Notes under the pieces: model-generated
Told to the model about the DNA's origin: nothing
The model's input: the letters and a program-made list of their open reading frames with translations, nothing else
The model's database searches: none
Shown: one piece after another, positions 1 to 11,409 of the stretch
Layout: the number at the start of each line of letters is the position of its first letter
Numbering within the stretch: position 1 is the stretch's first letter
Source of the DNA: Aphelenchoides besseyi
Taxonomy: Eukaryota; Nematoda; Chromadorea; Rhabditida; Aphelenchoididae
Reading direction: 5' to 3'
Assembly (NCBI GenBank): GCA_024699855.1
Contig: JAMPIQ010000003.1
Coordinates: forward strand, 1,240,001 to 1,304,000
DNA length: 64,000 nt
Made by a program: the position numbers and the translations under genes

Positions 1-781
1 GGGGAAACGACCAAGAAGAGGGAGTAGAATAGATGTTGTAAACAAAAACATCGTACACACATTGAGACGCCCGTTGTGTTGGTCTCGGGTCTTTATTCCA
101 ACTCCGCCCTGTTCTGTTTGGTCTCTAAAACCTAAAAACACATCGGAAGGTCGCCAACCAACTGCTCCTCCCTTGCCACTCGATGCCATACGACTTTTAG
201 TCCGTCAGTATTGTTATTTATCGTTGATGTCGAGCGGTTGGCTTCGGTCCGTTGAAATACAAGTCCAGTAGATGATTAGACGATCCTTGTGCTTATTGGA
301 TGTGTTCTTATCTTTTTGCTCTCTCCTCTTCGAAGTGATTGCTACTGTAAGAGTGAAAACAGCCCACCAAATTTCTTTTCAACTTGTTTACGATTTGTGT
401 TTCTGCGATTTGTCTCGTGTTTTGCGCACGCCGACGACCTTCGGAAAGACGGCTCAGTCTCGTGTTTTGACTTTGGCGCACAGAAATACCGCCACAGACT
501 TCAGTCCCACCGAGCAAAATGGCCTTCAAAAGAGTTTTTGCCATCGAAATCGTCGGGAAACTGGACGCGCGAGCGGATAAACCGAAATCTCCGTCGCGTT
601 TTGGCAGTCGATTTGCGTCCATCACATTCTGCTGTTGTACGATTGAGAGACCCGGCGCTTAACGAGCACAAAACCGGACCAATGGATTTGATCACGCGCT
701 CACTTACCGTACCTCGTGTTCAACACATTCAATTTCCAATCCCTGATTGTTGTCATTTAGAAGCCTAGAAACTCGTATAAA
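1..781. other. Upstream region, no supported gene
   Basis: Both strands carry overlapping open frames (for example 289-768 plus and 308-625 minus), but none has a recognisable domain, a convincing splice pattern or a good start context. I read this as 5' flanking and promoter sequence of the first MARVEL gene. It could hide a distant 5' exon of a gene that begins outside the window. Confidence 0.4.
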
Positions 782-1276
782 ATGGTCAACATGAACACTG
801 CCTACTTGTCGTCGCATCGTGGACTCATCAAAATCGCTCAAATCATCATTGGATTCTTCATCTCCGGATTGTTGTGTGCTAACTGGATCGGCGGTCGATC
901 GTGCTTCGGCGAAGGTCGAATCGGCTATTCGTCGGGCTTGAATTTTGTTTGTGTTGTCATTAACATTGTCCTGTTGATTTTGAACTTCATTGAATTGTCC
1001 AACTGGGGCTTGGTAAGTGATGCGATAGCTAACGGTGTTTGTGATCTAACGACTCGATCTTAAATCTTCACATATGCACTATCCATGTTGCAGGAACGAC
1101 TCTACTCGATCGTATGCGCGATTTTGTTCCTCATTGCCGCCATTCTTTTGGTCTGGTTGCTCGTTGTTCACAATTTCAACCCCACCTACTTGATCATTGC
1201 AACGATTCTGATCGCCGTCCAATTCTTGTTGTATCTCTACGATGTGAAGATTCTTCAAGGCGAAGCCTCAAACTAA
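782..1276 (+). CDS. MARVEL-like four-TM protein, tandem copy 1
   Basis: Two exons, 782-1012 and 1094-1276, encode 137 residues. The protein is almost entirely hydrophobic, with four predicted membrane helices: about residues 17-35, 57-75, 82-101 and 108-127. The first loop has the block CANWxGGRSCFGEG, and the C-terminus is VKILQGEASN. Layout and length fit small MARVEL-domain (CKLF/plasmolipin-like) membrane proteins, thought to act in vesicle or membrane-raft traffic; the exact role is unknown. It is the first of three tandem paralogues and has one intron where the other two have five. A poly(A) signal AATAAA lies at 1449-1454. Start chosen because all three copies align from this ATG (NTAYLS / NTRYLS). 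Confidence 0.85.
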
Positions 1277-1661
1277 GAAGCTATCAACGTGGACTTTCCT
1301 TGCTCTTGCCTCATAAGTTCCTTCAATCTGTCTCTTCTGTTTATAACGCACTACATATCATTTGAACCAAAATTGACATTTCGTCAATTAACACCCCGGT
1401 CATTCTACATATCAAATTTCTATGCTTTTTATGTTTCTAAGTTGAAGAAATAAATCTTGTGAATTTGGTGTCAATGTCCGTGTTTGTGCGAAGTCGTTTG
1501 TTGTGTTTGTGGTTCGTGATAAACAGCACACAATCGCTGATTACTTTTACGAATTAAAATCAAATTAGATGGTCGTATCGAAGTGTCGTGTTCGTGTTCT
1601 TAACTCGTGTGTTTAGTGTATTCAATTGACGGAGAATTGCAGAAACCGCTTTCGATTAACA

Positions 1662-2300
1662 ATGGCCGTTAACACCGCTTATCTTTCCACCAACCGTGGA
1701 ATCATCAAGATCCTTCAAATTGTCGTCGGATTCATTATCTGCTCGTTGTTGTGCGCCAACTGGTATGGTGGACGTTCGTGCTTCGGGGGTAAGGATTCCA
1801 ATTCGATTGCCAACATTCGATCTTTGATTTTCAGAAGGTCGTCTCGGCTATGCATCAGGACTTAACTTTGTTGTTGTGATTGTATGTCAACTGAAGATCT
1901 TTTCCTAGTTACAAGTTTCATTTTTAGATCAACATCGTTCTATTCATTTTGAACTTCTTGGACGTGAATGCGATGTACAAACTCGAGCGTATGTACTCGG
2001 TGGTTTGTTGTGTTTTGTTTCTGGTTGGTTATCTCATTCGTAGGCTTTTTGATTGTTATGAATTTTAGGTTGCCGCCGTTCTGCTCATTTGGTATATTTT
2101 CGAGCGCAACGTTCAAGTCGGTTGGCTCATTGCATCGACCGTTTTAATTGGTGAGTTTCAAGTCGAAACAACGAAGCTGATCAATCGGATTTCAGCCGTG
2201 CAATTCATCTTGCATTTGTGCGACGTGAAGATTCTTCAAGTGAGTTCAACGTTCAAAACATCAAATTGATCGCGGTTTTCAGGGCGAAATGGCCAACTAA
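1662..2300 (+). CDS. MARVEL-like four-TM protein, tandem copy 2
   Basis: Six exons (1662-1788, 1835-1881, 1928-2023, 2069-2150, 2196-2239, 2283-2300) encode 137 residues, the same length as both neighbours. It shares the GIIKILQIVVGF first helix, the loop motif GGRSCFG and the ending KILQGEMAN. The last exon encodes only the final five residues. An in-frame upstream ATG at 1626 is less likely: homology starts at MAVNTAYLS, and a TTGCAG just before it at about 1640 looks like a trans-splice acceptor. A poly(A) signal lies at 2458-2463. Function as for copy 1: inferred membrane-organising protein, substrate unknown. Confidence 0.85.
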
Positions 2301-2792
2301 ACAGACGAAACGAACGATTCCAATGTTTTTGCTTACTTTAACATTCTTGTAAACTTTCTTAACAAACTCACTTGTTTTGCACAATAACCATATGAAGAGG
2401 ATGCGTAAGTTCACAATGTTGTGTCGTTTTCTTGTAGTGTTTGTATGTTTTCCTCGCAATAAACATCGAATTCTATGTTGTGAAGTAGGTGGTCGAATTT
2501 GCAGTGTTGTGATGACAATTAACGTTGACTCATCTGTCTCGTGCAAAACAACGTGTTTATCCGCCTGTTTTTTGATTTTAAACGCGAAAACACCGTGAAG
2601 CATTAGCGACAGCTCCGAAAACATCGACCATTAAGAAATCGTTTCCTCAATTTGATTTTTAGTCCTTAAAACGTTTCTCGCGTTTACGATTCGAGTCGCA
2701 TTCATTCAATTCGAATTCATTGAAATCAAACTCATGAATTGCAGAAAACTCTTTTCGCACTCTACAGCTCTTAGTCTCTCGACTCAATCGAA

Positions 2793-3424
2793 ATGGCCGG
2801 ATTGAACACTCGGTAAGTCAACGGACATGTTGATCCAACTGTTTTTTGGTTTAAGATATCTCTCGACAAACCGTGGAATCATCAAGGTTTGTTAACGATA
2901 CACTTCAACACTCATTTTCCCATTTTAGATTCTCCAAATCATCATCGGATTTGTCATCTGCTCGCTGTTGTGTTACAGTTGGGTTGGTGGCCGATCGTGT
3001 TTCGGCGGTAGGAACCGAGTTATGTTCACGATGTTCATTGAATGAGTTTCAGAAGGCCGTGTTGGTTATTCCTCCGGCTTGAACTTTGTTGTTGTTGTCA
3101 TCAACATTGTGTTCTTCATTTTGAACTTTTTGGATCTGGCCGCCTTCAAGGTACTTGAACGAATCAATCAACTTCGTTTACAACTCAAATTTCAGTTGGA
3201 ACGCCTCTACTCGGTCTTCTGCACCGTTTTGTTCTTAATTGCTACAATCGTTATGGTCTGGTGGTTGGTCGAATACAACGATCAACGTGGCCGCATGATC
3301 GGTGCTACGGTTTTGATCGGCGTCGAGTTCTTGCTCTTCCTCTACGACACCAAGATCCTTCAGGTTGGTTCGACAGTCTAATGTAAGACTCCAAAAACAA
3401 TTTCAGGGCGAATTGGCCAACTAA
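2793..3424 (+). CDS. MARVEL-like four-TM protein, tandem copy 3
   Basis: Six exons (2793-2812, 2856-2886, 2929-3007, 3053-3150, 3196-3363, 3407-3424) encode 137 residues. The first intron splits the codon for Arg7. The phase-1 intron after SCFG and the phase-0 intron before the terminal GELAN are shared with copy 2, which suggests those introns were present before the duplication and were lost from copy 1. Same four-helix plan and loop motif as the other copies. Poly(A) signal at 3733-3738. The next gene, eIF3d, converges on it from the right. Confidence 0.85.
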
Positions 3425-3834
3425 ACAAACAAACTTGACCAACGAGCATAACAGTTCTTCCCGACAAAATCTCATGCTTTTAGCTTTAATATCCAATTTC
3501 CTATGCTTTAAAGTTCCTGCTCGTTTAAACGAAAAGAAAATATTCTCAATGGAAAATGTTAAAATAACAAGGAAAATTCCCAAAAAAACTCATCTAATGC
3601 AAATCTTTTTTTTGGTTATTTCGTTGTGCTTATTTGTAAATCGGAACCCTAAAACTCGAAGAGATTGGTCGGTTTCCGTCAAATTCCAACCCGTCCGCTT
3701 TAATTGTTGTAAATTTGTTTTCTTAAGTAGCGAATAAACTCTTGTAACAACAAACACACTTAAATTCATTCACCCCAGCAACAATCCATGACTAGTCACG
3801 GAGATACGAAATCAATGATAAAAAACAAAACGAC

Positions 3835-5936
3835 TCAATCGTCCTCTTCCTCTTCTCCGGACTCCTCATCCTCATCATCGCTCGATTCGAATGTTCCATC
3901 CGGTAGATCATAAATTCGCACCACTGGAGCCGTCGGGTCTTTCAACAATAGATATTTTCCGGCCGGTTGCTTTAACAAAAACTCGCAGATCACACGCAAG
4001 ACGCCCCAACAGTTATCCAAATTCAACGCCAAGTTGTTGGCCAAATCATTCGGACGAAACTGTTGGGTTCCCAGGATCTCGTGTTGAGCAGCATTTCGTG
4101 TGCTCACACGACTCACGTAGCTGAAAGTTCACATTCGAAATCGTCAATTGACTTCTTCTTACCCAAATTTCAAGTAATCGGCTCCGGCAAGAATCGCTTG
4201 TAAAGTCCACTTGGAGAGTTTGGATCCATTGTTCTTCATTTCGGTTGCCAACACCGACGCCTTTTGAACGTCCAATTTGGTTCTCCATTGAACACCACCA
4301 GAAAGCTGAAAATCAGCGAGTAAGATGAAGATTCAATGAACCAAATGTACCGAACTATCCCACTCGTTGAATGCTTTGATGGTCAGTTTCTGAGCGTCTT
4401 TGGTATTTCCGGACGGTGGAACCAATGCGCCGTCCAATTCGGTACGTGCAACAACAACAAGCGGAACTTTCTTGTCTCCATTGGTCATTTCGCCCAAATT
4501 CCATTTGCGATAACTGAAATTGAACCGTTGAAACAACGAGATTTTCAGATTCTACTTACCGATAGCAGCATTCAGCTCTTGCATCCGGCGAATCGTCTTC
4601 AAATGGCGCACGTTCGTGATCGAAAGTCAACGGCTTCTCATTCCGCTTCAACACTTGACGACGGAAGTTCTGATTGATGTACAACGCTTCAGTGGCCAAG
4701 TCCTTTGCGTTGTTCAACGAAACCGATGGATCGACAGTTGGTGGATCAGGCGATGTTTCGCTGACTGTGAGTGCATCTGAAATCAAACTATCGATTATAA
4801 CCTCAACTTAAAAACTAACCAACTGGATTTGAAAAGCCACCAGTATCACGTTTGTCCAAAAACAACGAATCTCCAACTCGGTGGGCAACAATGTCCCACG
4901 AGTAAACAGAACGTTGAGCAGCCATTAAGGTCGCCAGAATGATGTCCGTCGCAAACACATTGCCCTCTTGTCTCTGTGCCAACTTGTGAATGACCGGATC
5001 ATCAGTAGTTGTCGTGTTGTAGAAGATACCACCGCAACGTTGCAAGACCACCGGATTTTTCACCGAAACCTTGTCGAGGGATTTGTCGTAGAAATACAAA
5101 AGCCCATAAGTTTCTCCTTTGCTAAAAGCTCATATTTATTTTGAAACTGAAGAAATAACTCACATATCAATAGCCTCTTCACGATTTGGAAGCGACAGTT
5201 TTGACAAACGTTGGAAATCTAATTCTTGAAGAACTTTCCAATCGGAACGAACTTGAACCGACGGCATTCGATTCTTTCCGGCTTGTCGATCACCGAAACG
5301 ACGATTACCGGGCGGTCGATTCGGTTGTCCAGAGCGCATTCCACCACGACGTTGCCACAATTTGTAAGCACGCATTTGTTCTCTAAAATTAAAGAATAAA
5401 AACAAAAGACAAAAACAAACTTGGCAATCGAACGTTTCATTTTGTTGCTCTGATTGTAGTACTGTTGTTCACGACGCTCTTGATCACGTTGCATGAGTTT
5501 ACGCTGAAAAACGAGATCAATAAAATAAACAATCAAAACAACATACGAATGGAACGGCAGCACGACGGAACGGACGTTGTGGTTTTTGCGGTTTGGTCGA
5601 GTCCACGAGTTGGAAGTTGGAGTCTTCGTTGTCGTGAACATAATCGAATTGGGTTCCCGCATTCTGCGACGATCCGTACAAACGTTCGTTGTAACGTTCA
5701 GCTGCAAATCAATGTCAAAAGGAGAAGACAAAAATCAACTTACTTTTCTTGTAGCGATCAACTCCCAACCAATCGACGATACGACCAACTCGATCGCATT
5801 TGTTGTAGATTTGGAAGGGCATTCCGACGAAACGAGTCAACGGCGATTCAACGTCCGTCGGCGCCGGTCCCCAACCAGTCGGATTTGCGTGAATCGTGGG
5901 TAACGAAAAAACCGGTGCTTCTTCGTTATCGGTCAT
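3835..5936 (-). CDS. eif-3.D: Translation initiation factor eIF3 subunit D
   Basis: Nine exons on the minus strand (5936-5744, 5701-5547, 5503-5421, 5382-5164, 5121-4820, 4776-4560, 4513-4351, 4305-4163, 4120-3835) join in frame to 586 residues, close to metazoan eIF3d (about 550-570). Recognisable blocks are NPTGWGP near the N-terminus, [62 protein letters not shown] and the acidic tail after [12 protein letters not shown]. eIF3d is a subunit of the eIF3 complex on the 40S ribosome and in other animals binds the cap of selected mRNAs. Acts in the cytoplasm. It is head-to-head with cyclin T, with only 227 bp between start codons. Confidence 0.97.
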
Positions 5937-6163
5937 GATACTCTGAAATTGAAGATTCTAACCCAAAAACTTTCACCAAAATCTCATCGCCAATCCTCGC
6001 CAATCCTAAAGTCTCAGCAGAAACACATCGCCAAAGGCCAACCTGCGACTAACCATTAAATCGCCGCGGGAATCGCGATTTCTCAACGCGTGATTTCGAC
6101 CGACGCTCAAGCAGCCGCTGAGCTTCTCCGTCGCATCGCAGTTTTTTGTTTGTAATTTGTGAG
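5937..6163. promoter_or_regulatory. Divergent promoter interval, eIF3d / cyclin T
   Basis: Only 227 bp separate the two opposite start codons, so both 5' UTRs and promoters must lie here. No TATA box or specific factor site is obvious. The call rests on gene arrangement alone. Confidence 0.5.
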
Positions 6164-7704
6164 ATGGATTTTTTGAATTTTGCTCCGATTGCAACGTCCG
6201 ATGGTGATATCCGACAACCGGGACCAATCAAACCGAAGTTCTTCTTCACGACCGAAGAGCTTCAACGATCGCCGTCGATTCTCAACGGACTTTCGTTCAA
6301 GGAGGAAGAACAAAAACTCCAGTTGGGTTGCACGATGGTTAGACGAATGGCCGAGCGTTTGAATGAATTTCAAAAGGAAGCCGTCAAAATGTAAGATCGA
6401 AAATTTGCATTCATAAGTTTTTGTTTTAGTTCCCAACTTTGTGTATCAGTTACCCTGATTCAAGTTCGACGTTTTTTCACCATCCACTCACTAAAATACT
6501 TTGACCCTGTAGTGAGTGTTGAGGTTGTTGACTTCATCTGATTTTGATTTTAGGATGTCGGAGCAGCAGCATTGTTCATGACTGCCAAAACGGAGGAATG
6601 TCCTCGACGTTTGGAGACGATCGTTCGAGCTTGGTATCGAATTCGCTACGAACTCGACACTGGCGACTTTACGAAGATCGTTACAATCACGAAAACGGTA
6701 ATTCCTTTTTAATTTCATTGATGTTCTATTTCTCTAGGACTGTGATAAGTTCGCAGATTACATTTGTTGGCTAGAGAATTTGATCTTAAGAAGCATCGGT
6801 AATTTTACTTTTGATGTGTACGAATTTCTATGTACATCTTTAGGCTTCAACTTCACGATTAGTGTTCCGCATCCGATTGTCTTGCAGTTGTCGCAGATGC
6901 ATCGTCCCGGTGATAAGAAGTTCCACGAAGCTGTTTTCTGGCTAACAACTGATGCGTAAGTGCAGATCTTGGGTATTGAATAAAATGTGGATTTCTAGGC
7001 TTCACATGACGAATTGGGCGGTTCGTTACAGTCCAGCACTGATCGGTTGTGCTGCGTTCTACATGACGGCTTTGTGGAAAGATCCAAACGTGAGTTCCTT
7101 TTGATATTTTCATTTCTTGTTGTTGATTTCAGTACATTTTCCCGGCTCAAAACAACGGTAAAGAGTGGTACAATCGAATGGATTCGACAATCACGATGGA
7201 ACAGTTGCAAGAGATGACGTTGGAATTTTTAAAAGTTTGGAAGGATTTCGACAAGACCGCTCATCTGAACATGAGTTTGTTCGATCATAAAACTCGTCCC
7301 GAAATCCTGGATCGCGGTCTACCACCCGCAAACTCTTCAGTTGTTGCCACTCCGCCAAGTACCCAATCACAAGCGCCTTCTGCTGTTGCTGATTCGGAGC
7401 CTTCGTACGCCGATGAAAGTCCGTTAGGATACCTATCGTTGCCTCCACCACCACCTCCGCCTTCGGCTTCTTCAATGACGGCCCCGATTTCGTACATAAG
7501 TGAGTTGAATACGATTTCAGTTGATATTCAAAAAAAACAACTTAAGATCGGCCACCACCTCCGATTGTCAATCGTCAGTTAGCGCCGTCCTTGATGTCCA
7601 TAAACCCAATGCAAATCAGCAACCAAACGTCCGACGCGAAACGTATGCGTTACAGTCATCCGAACGCTTCGCTTGTTAAAGCTCCTTATCTGAACAACCG
7701 TTGA
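6164..7704 (+). CDS. Cyclin T, P-TEFb regulatory subunit
   Basis: Eight exons (6164-6390, 6430-6511, 6554-6697, 6738-6798, 6844-6955, 6999-7089, 7133-7499, 7547-7704) give 413 residues. The first cyclin fold spans about residues 28-145 (FFFTTEELQRSPSI, then ISQLCVSVTLIQVRRFFTIH). The second spans about 150-245; blocks ALHMTNWAVRYSPALIGC and NNGKEWYNRMDSTITMEQL are closer to cyclin T than to cyclin K. The tail is Pro/Ser-rich with a run of prolines. Cyclin T partners CDK9 in the nucleus to phosphorylate RNA polymerase II and release paused elongation. The tail is shorter than in vertebrate cyclin T1, as in C. elegans CIT-1 proteins. Confidence 0.92.
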
Positions 7705-8125
7705 GTATTCGCCTGCGATTTGTTTTCTTTGCTCACTGCCATTCTTATTCCCTCAAACTCCAAAAAACGTTGTTGACGATCCTCTCACGTTTCGACTTTT
7801 TATCACCTCTAGTTTGATTCAACTCGTTATCAGGGACTGTTATCCAAACAAAATTATCTCATGAAACAAAACGTGTTTTCTTAATCTCTCCCTTTTGTTG
7901 ACCTTCGTTTTGGCTTTAATAACATGCTGTTTATTCTCAGACCTCCAAATTACTTATACTCGTTATTTTGTTTACTTTTTCCGACTCAGCAGAACTTTCG
8001 ATTCTTGTTCCCAATGCAATTAAATTTGAGATTATAAGTTTGAATTCGAATGGATTGGTTAGAAACCTTAACGTATCTAAAGATCAAATTAATTAAAACT
8101 GAACTATTTTTTGTCGGCAGTCATA

Positions 8126-9336
8126 ATGGAGGCAATGAGAGAGCTGATCAATCAGAAGAAACGCAAACTGATGGAAATTGGAATCGATGCTGTAAGTTCA
8201 AATTTAATGTCCATTTCTATTTCTGTGGTTTAGAAAGGTGGAAAGATGATCAAAATGACCGACTTGATGAAGGCAAAAGAAGAGGAAAGAAACGCGTTGT
8301 ACGGGAATCAAAAACAACCAAATCAAAATGTAAGTCCATTTCTTTTTATTGTTTATTGCGATTTAGGAAACAGTGACCGTGGAGGATACCAATCCATCTA
8401 CTACACCGACGACAAATACAAATACAACGATAACAACCGAAAAAGAAATTCCACGAAACGAAGTGATCAAACGGTTACGAAGTCGTGGAGAACCAATTTT
8501 GCTTTTCGGCGAAACGTTTCTTGAGGCTCAACGTCGGTTACGAAAACTAGAAATCGAACAACCGGAACTCAAAGAAGGATGGAAGAACGATTTCCAGGCT
8601 GCGCTCAACAAAGTGGACGATGAGTTTGTCGAAGAAGTGATCAAAGGTGTGAATCGAAACGATCAATCGGGCAAACACGATGTGAATATGCCCGAAGCTA
8701 TCGAAGAATCATGGGAGCAAATAACCGTTAGTGATTGTTTTCCTAGCTTTGACTTATTTAAATTGCAGACCGATGCACATCAACTGGAGAAGATGAGCGA
8801 TCCGATCAAAGATTGCGATGTGATTCATGCTTTTCTAGTTCATATCCTCAAAAAATGGGGACGACAATTGAATGCACGCGAAGAGACGGTGAAACGATCG
8901 CCAGCTGGTAAACTGGAAGCTGGTACTCACAAACAAACGATGGAAAATCTGAGGCCGTTAATCAATCAACTCAAGGCGCGCAATTGCAATAACGATATTC
9001 GATGTCATTTGTGCAAGATTGTTTCATTGTGTGTTTTGGAGCGAGATTATGTTAAGGTAATTTTTTCATTTTTGTTTTTTCACTATTCTTTAGGCAAATA
9101 CTGCTTACATGGAAATGGCAATTGGCAATGCGCCTTGGCCGGTTGGTGTCACACGATCAGGTATCCATCAACGTCCCGGTTCCGCCAAAGCGTACGTCTC
9201 AAATATTGCTCACGTGTTGAACGACGAAACACAACGTAAATACATTCACGGAATCAAACGTATCATCACGAAATGCCAAGACTTTTATGCAACCGATCCT
9301 AGCAAATGCGTTGAGTACGTCAAGAAGACGGTTTGA
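8126..9336 (+). CDS. Pre-mRNA splicing factor Prp18
   Basis: Five exons (8126-8191, 8234-8329, 8367-8726, 8769-9056, 9094-9336) encode 350 residues, close to human PRPF18 (342). About residues 80-110 contain the short splicing-factor motif ([20 protein letters not shown]). The C-terminal Prp18 domain carries the family's most conserved loop and helix, [18 protein letters not shown] and [17 protein letters not shown], ending near [11 protein letters not shown]. Prp18 acts in the nucleus in the second catalytic step of splicing with Slu7. A poly(A) signal lies at 9381-9386. It converges on the HTH gene to its right. Confidence 0.95.
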
Positions 9337-9642
9337 TTTATTAACTTATTGTTTTTATATTGTAAATAAGAGATTGATGGAATAAAATCAAATGCATTTG
9401 CAAACTCCAATTAAACAAATCAACGTCTAAACAACAATTGGTTTATTCGAAAGCTTACAAGAACAACTTTCATCAAATTGTTGAATTTTAATTGACAGTT
9501 GTTAAAGTTAATTGATCCCAAAAACAAAAATTCGACTGGTAAAGTCGTATTAATACTAAACCTTCCAAAAATGCGATTTCTATCAAGAAAAAAGACATCC
9601 TTTAAATACAAACGAGATGTCTGTTTTTCCGTCGCAAAGTCT

Positions 9643-10093
9643 TCAGTTGAAATTAATGACCAATCGCACTCGATTCTTCTAAATCGGCAAGGTATAATGT
9701 TCACTCCGCGAAACTTACCTTTTGTTTCCATTGTAAGTGTCCAAAAGAAGATGCTCGAAAGGATAGATTAAACAAAGAATTGAAACGTTCATCAGGATTG
9801 TGATTTGTGCACGTGTCAATGTCTGAAATTTCCTCTGGAAATTTGTAAACAATGGCACGTTGATTTCTCAAATAAGTTTTGTTTTCGAGAATAAGTTTCT
9901 TTTTAGAAACGTCACGATCAATATTCTTATCCTTGTTCTTGAACTGACTGAACCATCTGGCCGCCGTGCTGCTGACAACCGAGTTTAGTCCCAATTCTTC
10001 GGCAACTCGTCGACAAGCTTGTTTCACGCTTATCCCATCCCTGTATTGTTCGAACAAAATGCCCCGTGCTTGAAGTTTCAAATCGCGTATCAT
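9643..10093 (-). CDS. Small protein with mariner-type helix-turn-helix
   Basis: Exon 1 10093-9719 and exon 2 9678-9643 join in frame to 136 residues. About residues 8-55 (RGILFEQYRDGISVKQACRR, ending STAARWFSQFKN) match the first DNA-binding HTH of Mos1/mariner-type transposases (HTH_48 family). No DDE/DDD catalytic domain follows: the remainder is about 80 residues without a recognisable fold, and then a stop. The ATG lies directly after a TTGCAG acceptor-like site. This could be a domesticated transposase HTH or a truncated remnant. It lies head-to-head with bir-1. Confidence is moderate because the second exon is only 12 codons. Confidence 0.55.
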
Positions 10094-10576
10094 CTGCAAC
10101 AAAAGGCATGTCATTAATCAAAATTTATAACGAAAAGGATACGACCAAGTAATGAGGAGAGGAGGGAATAACGCTAAAAGCGAGTCAAGCGACCCTAACA
10201 TATAAGTTGGACCTTCATTCCTATATGAGAATCTTGCGCTCGCAGATTTATCCATGAGACATCACGGCTTTAGGCCACGCAGTCGATCAAAGTAGGTAAT
10301 GATTTTGCTCATTGTAGTTAAAAAGTGTTTGATAAAGCAGGTGACAAAATTACTTTTACTTTACATTACGCCTTTGGTTGTTTACAAACATTTCGAACAG
10401 AAATCCGTTTTACTAAAGCGCAGATGCAACTTGACTAACTGGTCAATTCGTTCTTAAATCTCTCGAACGGAAATCTAGTTGGGCGTCTTTTGACTGACTA
10501 CGAAGTTTTTCGGCGTTTGTCTCTTGGGTTTCGATTACATTTTTTGTTTGGACGTATTCGCAGACTTCTTTCACCA
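10094..10576. promoter_or_regulatory. Divergent interval between HTH gene and bir-1
   Basis: About 480 bp between opposite start codons. I find no tRNA, snRNA or SL RNA signature, and no long frame in it that looks coding. It presumably holds both promoters. Confidence 0.4.
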
Positions 10577-11186
10577 ATGGCTCAACATTTGTATCCGATG
10601 TTGTTGCACAAAACCGCGTTGGCGTTACCCGCTTATTTAGAATCGTGGGTGTCGGTAGAATCCAGATCAAAGACCTTCAACCAATGGCCATACGACGATT
10701 TCGTTGGCGCCGAATGTACTTCAGAAAAAGTGAGTCAAGAATATTTTCGAATTATTTTACGACGACTTTCAGTTGGCATTAACGGGATTCAAAATGACAC
10801 ACGGCGGAGACAATCCATCTGCCAAATGCGTTTGCTGTGAGAAAGAAATGATATTCGATCCCGAAGATGTGCCACAGTAAGTGAGTTTGTTCGATTTGCA
10901 TTCAGAATTTAGCGATGAACACACCAAACATTCGCCGAATTGTTTCTACGTAACGGAAGGACCGGATGACTCGAATTCCGAGATGAACGTGCGTCGAGCT
11001 CTGAAAGCGATCGCGTGGAAAGGGGCTTTGAACGAGGTGAGTTGGGATCATTTCGATTTTCCTGATTGTTTTCAGTATGCCGATATCGCAACTATGACCG
11101 AACAAGTTTCGGAAGCCGCGGACAACGCTCGCCAACGTTTGGCAATGCTCTTTCTCGATGTCGAAAAGCAAATTCACGACGAATAA
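10577..11186 (+). CDS. bir-1: Survivin-like BIR-domain protein
   Basis: Four exons (10577-10729, 10773-10876, 10913-11036, 11076-11186) encode 163 residues, near C. elegans BIR-1 (155). A single BIR domain spans about residues 22-102: SKTFNQWP, CTSEKLALTGF, the zinc ligands CVCC, then HTKHSPNCFYV. A C-terminal helix follows (EAADNARQRLAMLFLDVEK), as in survivin. This is the chromosomal passenger class, which with Aurora B, INCENP and Borealin controls chromosome segregation and cytokinesis. At the third intron the nearer TTCAG would give an in-frame stop, so the next AG (10911-10912) is used; it restores the PQHDEHTKHSP reading. Confidence 0.95.
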
Positions 11187-11409
11187 CAACCTTTTTTTGA
11201 GAACCGCCATCTTACTTTGAATGCTGTAAAGTTTCTTTTTTATTGCTTTTTTTATTGAGATTTGATCTACATAAACTTGAATTCACTATCTAGGACTATT
11301 TACAACGGTTACAATGAGGTACATAAGGAAAAAGCAGATTGAGCTCGAAGCTAAAGGCAAAAATATGAGATTAAGGCAGTTTGCGTAAATCTTAAGCTAA
11401 TAGGAGCTA

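Noticed and set aside
9420..9731. Minus-strand ORF (ETKGKFRGVNIIPCRFRRIE and following)
   Set aside because: It starts inside the intron of the HTH gene and has AT-biased composition; the spliced frame stops at 9643.
10134..10440. Small structured RNA or tRNA between the HTH gene and bir-1
   Set aside because: No A/B boxes, no U-snRNA consensus and no convincing fold found by eye.
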